The notes under the pieces: generated by a model
Seen by the model: the letters and a program-made list of their open reading frames with translations, nothing else
What the model was told of the DNA's origin: nothing
Databases searched by the model: none
Made by a program: the position numbers and the translations under genes
In this document: positions 1 through 4,194 of the stretch, piece by piece
Layout of the letters: the number at the start of each line of letters is the position of its first letter
How positions within the stretch are numbered: the stretch's first letter is position 1
From: Betaproteobacteria bacterium
Lineage (GTDB): Bacteria > Pseudomonadota > Gammaproteobacteria > Burkholderiales > SG8-41
Length of the DNA: 5,186 nucleotides
Assembly (NCBI GenBank): GCA_020028375.1
Contig: JAHZNX010000178.1
Coordinates: forward strand, 1-5,186
Reading direction: 5' to 3'

Positions 1-473
1 GGAGAGGAGGCGACCGTCACCTGGCGGCCCGAGATGGAGGAGACGTTGATGATGCGCCCGGCCCGGGAGCGCTTGAGATGGGGGATCGCCGCGCGCGAAA
101 CCAGGAACACGCTGCGGAGGTTCAACGCCACCGTGCGGTCCCACTCCTCGACCGGCATGTCCTCCACCGTGGCGAGCCGGCCGTAGCCGCCCGCGCAGTT
201 GATCAGCACGTCGATCCCGCCGAGCTCGGACGCGACGGCTGCGATCGCGCGCGCCACCGCCTGCTCATCGGTCACGTCAACCTGGATGGCGCGCGCCTGC
301 CCGCCGCCGCCGGCGATCGCGTCCGCCACTTTCCTTGCGCCTGCCCCGTCGATGTCGAGCACCGCGACACGGGACTTCTGCGCGGCGAATGCGCGCGCGG
401 TGGCGGCTCCGATGCCCTGCGCGGCGCCGGTCACCGCTACCACGCGGCCGGAAAGTTCGGGATAAGAAGCCAT
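1..473 (-). CDS. SDR family NAD(P)-dependent oxidoreductase, partial (C-terminus beyond left edge)
   Basis: This is a classical short-chain dehydrogenase/reductase: a cytoplasmic Rossmann-fold enzyme interconverting an alcohol and a ketone with NAD(P). The first 157 residues are visible and the frame stays open to the window edge. Seen: the cofactor glycine motif TGAAQGIG (residues 15-22), an acidic residue at the end of beta-2 (VAVLDID, D40) which in this family favours NAD over NADP, VDVTD (65-69), NCAG (92-95, the NNAG variant), the structural/catalytic Asn in ALNLR (N118), and GRIINVSS with the catalytic Ser at about S146. The catalytic YxxxK should begin about 13 residues later and is cut off. 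Classical SDRs run about 250 aa, so roughly 90-100 residues are missing. The start ATG has GGGAG 6 nt upstream. It lies downstream of the amidohydrolase on the same strand, 137 bp away, and may be co-transcribed with it. The family is certain; the substrate is unknown. Confidence 0.93.
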   Translation of the reverse strand, partial: MASYPELSGRVVAVTGAAQGIGAATARAFAAQKSRVAVLDIDGAGARKVADAIAGGGGQARAIQVDVTDEQAVARAIAAVASELGGIDVLINCAGGYGRLATVEDMPVEEWDRTVALNLRSVFLVSRAAIPHLKRSRAGRIINVSSISGRQVTVASS

Positions 474-479
474 ACGTTA

Positions 480-484
480 CTCCC
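480..484 (-). promoter_or_regulatory. Shine-Dalgarno site of the SDR gene
   Basis: On the minus strand this reads GGGAG, six bases before the ATG at 473. It fixes the SDR start, and the downstream protein begins directly with a normal SDR N-terminus. Confidence 0.7.
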
Positions 485-583
485 ACCACCCCGTCTGCCT
501 TCAGGCACCCCGTCCGTCCCGCCGCGCTGCATCGCGTCGGGCGTTCGCCGGCTCGGAGTCATGCTCCTCGAAACCCCGGCTCA

Positions 584-599
584 CCCTCTGGCAGGAGGG
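584..599 (-). other. Small hairpin just downstream of the amidohydrolase stop
   Basis: CCCTC (584-588) pairs with GAGGG (595-599) around a 6-nt loop, with one possible extra G-T pair. On the minus strand it follows the stop codon of the amidohydrolase gene. It lacks the U-tract of an intrinsic terminator, so at most it could stabilise an mRNA 3' end or weakly attenuate read-through into the SDR gene. Confidence 0.3.
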
Positions 600-610
600 G
601 AAGACTCGAA

Positions 611-1486
611 TTACGCCCAGTAAAGCCGGGTCGGATTATCGACGAGGATCTTCTTCCGCGTCGGTTCGTCCTCGACCATCATCGCGAAGAGATCCACCAG
701 CTCGCCGTCGTTCGGCATCCACTTCACGTTCGGGTGCGGGAAGTCGGTGCCCCACAGCACGCGGTCGGGTGCGGCCTTGATCAGCGCCCGCGCGAAGGGA
801 ACCGCGTCGTGGAATGGCTTTCCGGTGGAGGAGATCCGCTCCGGCCCGCTCACCTTGATCCACGCCCGCTCGTTCCTCATGAGCTCGAGCAGCTCGCGGA
901 ACGGCTTCTGTTCGAGCCCGTGCTGCGCCTCCACGCGCCCCATGTGGTCGATGATGAACGGCACGCGCAGCCGCTTGAGAAAATCGCGGTAGGTCTCGAT
1001 ATCGTGGGCATCGAGGTGGAGCTGGACGTGCCAGCCGAGCGGCGTGACGCGCCGAATCACGGCCTCGACGTTCTTCAGGTCGGGCGCGCCGCCCAGGTGC
1101 GCGACGAAGTTGAAGCGCACGCCGCGCACGCCGGCCTCGTGCAGCGTCGTGAGCTCGTGGTCGGTGGCGTCCTTCGCCACCATCGCGACGCCGCGCCACG
1201 CGCCCTTCGACCACCGCATCGCGTCGAGCATCGCGCTGTTGTCGGTGCCGTGGCAGCTCGCCTGCACCAGGATCGCGCGCGTGAGCCCGAGGCGGCGGTG
1301 CAATGCGGCAAGCGTCTCCCGGCCCGCGTCCTGCGGCGTGTACCGGCGCTCGGGCGCGTAGGGAAAACGGCTTGCCGGCCCGAAGATGTGGCAGTGTCCG
1401 TCGCACGCTCCCGGCGGCGGAGCGTACTTCGGCTTGACCAGGTTCGCGTCTGGCGGTGGAAGGATCCTGATGGCGCTTTCGGACAT
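611..1486 (-). CDS. Amidohydrolase family protein, LigI-like (2-pyrone-4,6-dicarboxylate hydrolase / COG3618 group)
   Basis: This is a TIM-barrel hydrolase of the amidohydrolase superfamily (291 aa, the usual length). Relatives open lactones, for example LigI, which hydrolyses 2-pyrone-4,6-dicarboxylate in lignin-derived aromatic catabolism, and 4-sulfomuconolactone hydrolase. Seen: an N-terminal PPPGACDGHCHIFGP with H31-x-H33, the strand motif ILVQAS (72-77), GVRGVRFNF (119-127), VQLHLD (154-159), IIDHMGR with H181, WIKVSGPER (209-217) and WGTDFPHPN with D248, the expected catalytic Asp. His31, His33, a His near 180 and Asp248 are the active-site set I recall for LigI, a metal-independent member, and the numbering agrees almost exactly. 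It starts at ATG 1486; the ribosome-binding site is weak, and no better upstream start exists in this frame. The gene is divergent from the thioesterase operon and upstream of an SDR. The fold and class are secure; the substrate is not, since several LigI substrate contacts appear changed. Confidence 0.9.
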   Translation of the reverse strand: MSESAIRILPPPDANLVKPKYAPPPGACDGHCHIFGPASRFPYAPERRYTPQDAGRETLAALHRRLGLTRAILVQASCHGTDNSAMLDAMRWSKGAWRGVAMVAKDATDHELTTLHEAGVRGVRFNFVAHLGGAPDLKNVEAVIRRVTPLGWHVQLHLDAHDIETYRDFLKRLRVPFIIDHMGRVEAQHGLEQKPFRELLELMRNERAWIKVSGPERISSTGKPFHDAVPFARALIKAAPDRVLWGTDFPHPNVKWMPNDGELVDLFAMMVEDEPTRKKILVDNPTRLYWA

Positions 1487-1506
1487 CGTGGACTTGCATC
1501 GCGTCC

Positions 1507-1523
1507 GCCGGATTCGCTCCGGC
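1507..1523 (-). promoter_or_regulatory. Leader hairpin upstream of the amidohydrolase gene
   Basis: GCCGGA (1507-1512) and TCCGGC (1518-1523) are perfect inverted 6-mers around a 5-nt loop. The predicted transcript from the leftward promoter would carry this hairpin, ending 20 nt before the start codon. It could affect translation or RNA stability, or simply be a binding site. The structure is seen directly; the function is inference. Confidence 0.4.
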
Positions 1524-1529
1524 AGACTT

Positions 1530-1540
1530 CTTCGACGAAG
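1530..1540. promoter_or_regulatory. Palindrome overlapping the leftward promoter (candidate operator)
   Basis: CTTCGACGAAG is an 11-bp perfect palindrome (5-bp arms, 1-bp centre). It covers the predicted transcription start and part of the -10 box of the leftward promoter, the usual place for a repressor operator. No regulator gene is present in the window to pair it with. Confidence 0.3.
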
Positions 1541-1566
1541 TTAGCGCAGCGGCCGAGCCGGGTCAA
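1538..1566 (-). promoter_or_regulatory. Predicted sigma70-type promoter for the amidohydrolase-SDR genes
   Basis: On the minus strand the -35 box reads TTGACC (1566-1561, 5 of 6 matches to TTGACA) and the -10 box TAACTT (1543-1538, keeping the key T1, A2 and T6), separated by exactly 17 bp. Transcription would start near 1531, giving a leader of about 45 nt before the ATG at 1486. An imperfect inverted repeat with CCGG at both ends (1558-1570) overlaps the -35 box. Confidence 0.5.
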
Positions 1567-1595
1567 CCGGACGAGCGGGCGGCGGCGCGCTCGTG

Positions 1596-1624
1596 TTGCC
1601 AGTGACGGGGGTAGCGCCGATAAT
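1596..1624 (+). promoter_or_regulatory. Predicted sigma70-type promoter for the rightward operon
   Basis: TTGCCA (1596-1601) and GATAAT (1619-1624) each match 5 of 6 consensus bases with a 17-bp spacer, in DNA otherwise very rich in G and C. Transcription would start near 1631, leaving only about 9 nt before the ATG at 1640. That agrees with the lack of a Shine-Dalgarno sequence there: the first gene may be translated from a near-leaderless mRNA. Confidence 0.55.
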
Positions 1625-1639
1625 TCACGCCTCGATCCA

Positions 1640-2080
1640 ATGCGCAAGCGTCCACGTCAAGCGCCGCTCGTCGGTCCCGCGGCGGCCGCGCAAGTGCTGC
1701 GAAGCGGCATGCCGCGCGCGCTCGGCGTGCGACTCGTCTCGCTCACGAAAAAAAAGGTGGTGGCGGAGATGCGGGTGAAGCGCATGCACATCAACCGCTC
1801 CGGGCGCGTGAATGGCGGCGCCATCATGGCGTTCGCGGACGTGATGGGCGCCGCTGGCACCGTCGCGAACCTCCCGTCCGGCCACCGCACCGGCACGCTC
1901 GAATCGAAGACCAACTTCTTCCGGGCGGGCGCGGCCCCAGTGCTGCGGGGGGTGTCGGTTCCGCTGCACATCGGCCGCACCACGATGGTGTGGCAGACCA
2001 CGATCCGCAATGCGAACCGCGGCGTGGTGGCGATCGTCACCCAGACCCAGATCGTGATCCCCGCAAAATCCGAGTTCTAG
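1640..2080 (+). CDS. PaaI-like hotdog-fold thioesterase
   Basis: This 146-aa protein fits the PaaI/4HBT hotdog thioesterase family, small multimeric cytoplasmic enzymes that hydrolyse acyl-CoA thioesters. Seen: RALGVRLVSLTKKKVVAEM (about 26-44, the first hotdog strands), INRSGRVNGGAIMAFADVMGA (51-71, matching the central-helix motif N..G..HGG...D with N52, G59-G60 and D67), and TLESKTNFFRAG (86-97, the usual T.E.KtnF.rp). The family His of HGG is Asn here (N58). ATG 1640 is chosen because the residues before 24 (GPAAAAQVLRSGMPRALG) align with the usual N-terminal helix; ATG 1709 would give 123 aa. No Shine-Dalgarno site precedes 1640. An eight-A run (1748-1755) encodes three lysines. It is the first gene of the rightward operon, 38 bp before the next. 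A specific CoA substrate cannot be assigned. Confidence 0.8.
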   Translation: MRKRPRQAPLVGPAAAAQVLRSGMPRALGVRLVSLTKKKVVAEMRVKRMHINRSGRVNGGAIMAFADVMGAAGTVANLPSGHRTGTLESKTNFFRAGAAPVLRGVSVPLHIGRTTMVWQTTIRNANRGVVAIVTQTQIVIPAKSEF

Positions 2081-2118
2081 CAAGATCACAATTCACTCAT
2101 CACCTCTCATCAGAATAT
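2081..2118 (+). promoter_or_regulatory. A/T-rich spacer with a 10-bp-spaced direct repeat before the MDR gene
   Basis: This 38-bp gap is much richer in A and T than its neighbours. CTCATCA occurs twice (2096-2102 and 2106-2112), exactly 10 bp apart, one DNA helical turn. There is no purine-rich Shine-Dalgarno sequence before ATG 2119. It may be a protein-binding site, a weak internal promoter or an unstructured ribosome-loading region; none can be chosen from sequence alone. Confidence 0.3.
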
Positions 2119-3093
2119 ATGAAGAGCTACTACATCAAGTCCGTCAACGGGAAGACCGTTTTCGAGCCGCGCGAAGTGCCGGTGCCGCAGCCCAAAGCCG
2201 GCGAAATCCTCGTCAAGGTGCGCGCCGCTTCGCTCAACCGCGGCGAGATCCTCGCCAGCATCAGCCTGCACAAGGCGGACGTGCCGCACCCCGCAGGCGG
2301 GGACTGCGCGGGCGAGGTGCATGCAGTCGGCGAGGGCGTCACCGCCTTCAAGCCGGGCGACCGCGTCCTGGGACGCGCGCGCGGCTCCTTTGCCGAGTTC
2401 GTTACGATGTCCGTCCCGCAGGCGGCCCTCGTGCCTCAGCGGCTGACATGGGAGCAGGCCGCGACGGTGCCGATCTCGTCCATCACGGCCTACGAGGCCA
2501 TCTGCGGGTACGGAAAGCTCAAGTCGGGGGAAACCCTGCTCGTCGCGGGCGCAGCGTCCGGCGTCGGCGTCGTCGGCGTCCAGATCGGGAAGTTCCTTGG
2601 GGCGAAGGTGATCGGCGTCTCGCGCTCGGCGGCCAAGCTCGAGAAGCTGAAGTCCGTGGGCCTCGATGTCGGGATCGCCGCATCCGGCGGCGGGTTCGCG
2701 GACAAGGTGCTCGCGGCGACCGGCGGCCAGGGCGTGAATCTCGCGATCAATCTCATCGGCGGCAGCGCCTTCGCCGATTGCGTGCGCTCGCTCGCCAACC
2801 AGGGGCGGCTCGCGATCATCGGCTACGTGGACGGGCAGCACCACGCGAAGATCGACCTCGAGACAGTGCACGGCAAGCGGCTGCAGATCTTCGGCGTCTC
2901 CAATGCCCTGCTGCCTCCCGCGCAGCGCGCCGAAGCGATGCGGGGCTTCGTCCGCGACGTGCTGCCCGGCTTCGCCGATGGCCGCATCGTGCCCGTGATC
3001 GACAAGGTGTTTTCTTTCCACGAGCTGCCGGCCGCCAAGGCCTACGTCGAGACCAACGCGCAGCTCGGAAAGGTCGTCGTGAAAATGTCGTGA
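2119..3093 (+). CDS. NADPH:quinone oxidoreductase-like MDR family protein
   Basis: This 324-aa medium-chain dehydrogenase/reductase is of the zinc-free quinone oxidoreductase/zeta-crystallin type, a cytoplasmic NAD(P)H-dependent reductase of quinones or enones. Seen: an N-terminal GroES-like domain with VRAASLNRGEI (34-44) and GGDCAGEVHAVGEGVTAFKPGDRV, then the nucleotide-binding motif AGAASGVG (143-150) with VQIGKFLGAKVIGVSRS. The S168-R169 pair after beta-2 suggests NADPH preference. The C-terminal LGKVVVKMS is the normal family ending. I see no catalytic or structural zinc cysteines. The start ATG at 2119 matches the family N-terminus. It lacks a recognisable Shine-Dalgarno sequence and sits just after an A/T-rich 38-bp spacer. 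A GTG-started extension from 1990 is open but has thioesterase-antiframe composition and was discarded. The gene is second in the operon. The class is clear; the physiological substrate is unknown. Confidence 0.9.
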   Translation: MKSYYIKSVNGKTVFEPREVPVPQPKAGEILVKVRAASLNRGEILASISLHKADVPHPAGGDCAGEVHAVGEGVTAFKPGDRVLGRARGSFAEFVTMSVPQAALVPQRLTWEQAATVPISSITAYEAICGYGKLKSGETLLVAGAASGVGVVGVQIGKFLGAKVIGVSRSAAKLEKLKSVGLDVGIAASGGGFADKVLAATGGQGVNLAINLIGGSAFADCVRSLANQGRLAIIGYVDGQHHAKIDLETVHGKRLQIFGVSNALLPPAQRAEAMRGFVRDVLPGFADGRIVPVIDKVFSFHELPAAKAYVETNAQLGKVVVKMS

Positions 3094-3142
3094 CTCGCGG
3101 CGAGTAGCGAGCGTAAGCTTTGCGGTTCACGAGTCGCGAGAA

Positions 3143-3150
3143 GGGGGAGG
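3143..3150 (+). promoter_or_regulatory. Shine-Dalgarno site of the Bug-type receptor gene
   Basis: GGGGGAGG lies 5 nt before ATG 3156. It decides the start over an in-frame TTG at 3120 that would place 12 charged residues ahead of the signal peptide. Confidence 0.75.
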
Positions 3151-3155
3151 CGGCC

Positions 3156-4166
3156 ATGAAGCCAATCCAGATCCTCGGAGTGATCGCCGGCTTCGCGTTG
3201 TGCTCGGCGCTGGCCGGCGCACAGGACCCTTCGACAGGCTCAGAGCCCGCCCTGAGCCCGTCGAAGGGACAGGCTCATTCGACCCGGCCGGTGCGCGTGC
3301 TGGTGCCGGCGCCTCCGGGCGGGCCTTCCGATACCGCGATCCGCTTGATCCTCACTCGGCTTTCCGAAGGGCTCAAGCAGGCGCTGGTCGTGGACAACCG
3401 CGGGGGAGCCAACGGCGTCGCGGGCACCGACATCGCGTCGAAAGCGGCGCCCGACGGCTACACGCTGGCGGTGGGCAACAGCGGCACGCATGCAATCAAT
3501 GCGAGTCTCTACCGCAAGCTGCCGTACGACCCGGTGCGCGATTTCACGCCGATCGTCCAGATGGTGACGAGCGGGATGGTGGTGGTCGCGAATCCGAAGG
3601 TCGGCGCGGGGTCGCTGGCGGACTTCATCGCGCTCGCGCGCAAGCAGCCGGGCAGGATCAACGTCGGCATCGCCGGCGCGACCGGCGAGCTTTCGGGCGA
3701 CGCGCTGTGGGCGCAGGTGCAGACCAAGATGAACAACGTGCGCTACAAGGGCAGCGCGCCCACCGAACTCGCGATTCTGGGAGGCGAAGTGGACGTCGCC
3801 CTGCTGACGCCGCTCGCGGTGCGGAGCCACGTCCAGGCGGGGAAGTTGAGGGCGTACGGCATTACCAGCGCCCAGCGCTCCCCCGTGCTGCCGGAGGTGC
3901 CAACCATTGGGGAGCAGGGGGTGCAGGGCTACGACTTCCAGATCTGGCACGGGGTGTTCGCGCCGCGGGGCGTGCCGGAAAAGGTAATCAACGCGGTGAA
4001 CCGGGAGGCCGTGCGGGCGCTCAACGCGCCGGAAGTCAAGGCGCGCTTCGCCACGCTCGGTTTCGTCGTCATCGCCAACACCCCGCAGGAATTTGCCGCG
4101 GTGGTGAAGAGCGAGGTCGAGAAGTTCCGCAAGGTGATCAAGGAGTCCGGGATCGAGCTGCTCTAA
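3156..4166 (+). CDS. Tripartite tricarboxylate transporter substrate-binding protein (Bug/TctC family) with in-frame palindromic insertion
   Basis: This is a secreted periplasmic solute receptor (336 aa) of the Bug family, which captures carboxylated compounds for TctAB-type permeases or acts as a sensor. Many Bug genes are orphans, and no tctAB is seen here. Seen: a Sec signal peptide (residues 1-22, hydrophobic core 6-19, A20-G21-A22 cleavage motif), RPVRVLVPAPPGGPSD (44-59), DNRGGANGVAG (80-90), APDGYTL (98-104), NSGTHAINASLYRKLPYDP (108-126) and VPTIGEQG...WHGVFAPRGVP (248-274), all family hallmarks. Residues 24-39 (DPSTGSEPALSPSKGQ) are not a normal part of the family. They are encoded by a palindromic repeat inserted at the mature N-terminus, where Bug proteins normally go straight from AQ to a short linker and RPVR. 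Without it the protein has a typical length near 320. The reading frame is intact, so function is probably kept. It lies 62 bp after the MDR gene and 28 bp before the cyclase gene. Confidence 0.93.
   Translation: MKPIQILGVIAGFALCSALAGAQDPSTGSEPALSPSKGQAHSTRPVRVLVPAPPGGPSDTAIRLILTRLSEGLKQALVVDNRGGANGVAGTDIASKAAPDGYTLAVGNSGTHAINASLYRKLPYDPVRDFTPIVQMVTSGMVVVANPKVGAGSLADFIALARKQPGRINVGIAGATGELSGDALWAQVQTKMNNVRYKGSAPTELAILGGEVDVALLTPLAVRSHVQAGKLRAYGITSAQRSPVLPEVPTIGEQGVQGYDFQIWHGVFAPRGVPEKVINAVNREAVRALNAPEVKARFATLGFVVIANTPQEFAAVVKSEVEKFRKVIKESGIELL
3226..3268. repeat. Palindromic REP-like element inserted inside the Bug gene
   Basis: The arms CCCTTCGACAGGCTCAGAG (3227-3245) and CCCTGAGCCCGTCGAAGGG (3250-3268) are complementary at 17 of 19 positions, around a 4-nt loop. 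They resemble the short palindromic repeats of the TTCGACAGGCTCAG type that recur in many environmental proteobacterial and other genomes (from memory, not searched). ACAGG stands on both sides (3221-3225 and 3269-3273), as a 5-bp target duplication would. A partial copy of the arm, GACAGGCTCA (3268-3277), follows. The 48 bp gained equal 16 codons, so the host frame is preserved. Confidence 0.8.
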
Positions 4167-4183
4167 TCACGCATTCACAGCAA

Positions 4184-4190
4184 GGGGAGG
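4184..4190 (+). promoter_or_regulatory. Shine-Dalgarno site of the cyclase gene
   Basis: GGGGAGG precedes ATG 4195 by 4 nt and supports that start. The 28-bp gap after the Bug stop codon suggests the two genes share a transcript. Confidence 0.7.
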
Positions 4191-4194
4191 AGCC

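Larger units (their letters stand above)
474..610. other. Intergenic spacer between amidohydrolase and SDR genes
   Basis: This 137-bp gap separates two minus-strand genes. It holds the SDR ribosome-binding site, a short palindrome TGCCTTCAGGCA (496-507) about 23 bp upstream of the SDR start, and a 5-6 bp hairpin (CCCTC/GAGGG, 584-599) 11 bp past the amidohydrolase stop. No open frame with credible coding character was found, and I see no clear promoter. The palindrome could be an operator or chance. Confidence 0.6.

Noticed and set aside
584..599. Intrinsic terminator after the amidohydrolase
   Set aside because: The stem is only 5-6 bp and no U-tract follows on the minus strand, so it is recorded only as a hairpin.
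335..1639. Long plus-strand open frame upstream of the thioesterase, antisense to the amidohydrolase
   Set aside because: It is Arg/His/Ala-rich with no family motif, and it runs opposite a clear LigI-like gene. It is open only because of high GC codon use. Only the part from 1640 is a gene.
1990..2118. GTG-started N-terminal extension of the MDR protein
   Set aside because: The extra 43 residues are an out-of-frame reading of the thioesterase 3' end and spacer. MDR homologs begin at about MKSYYI, at ATG 2119.
2110..3021. 303-aa minus-strand open frame opposite the MDR gene
   Set aside because: There are no recognisable motifs, its composition is that of an antisense frame, and the plus strand holds a full MDR enzyme.
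3093..3140. Hairpin/repeat in the MDR-Bug gap (ACTCG-CGG-CGAGT at 3093-3105 and near-direct repeats GAGTAGCGAG / GAGTCGCGAG)
   Set aside because: These are short, overlap the stop codon and have no U-tract; such CG-rich repeats are expected by chance. There is no evidence for a terminator or separate promoter.
3120..3155. TTG start giving 12 extra residues on the Bug protein
   Set aside because: It would put charged residues before the signal peptide and leave the strong GGGGGAGG site unused; ATG 3156 is better.
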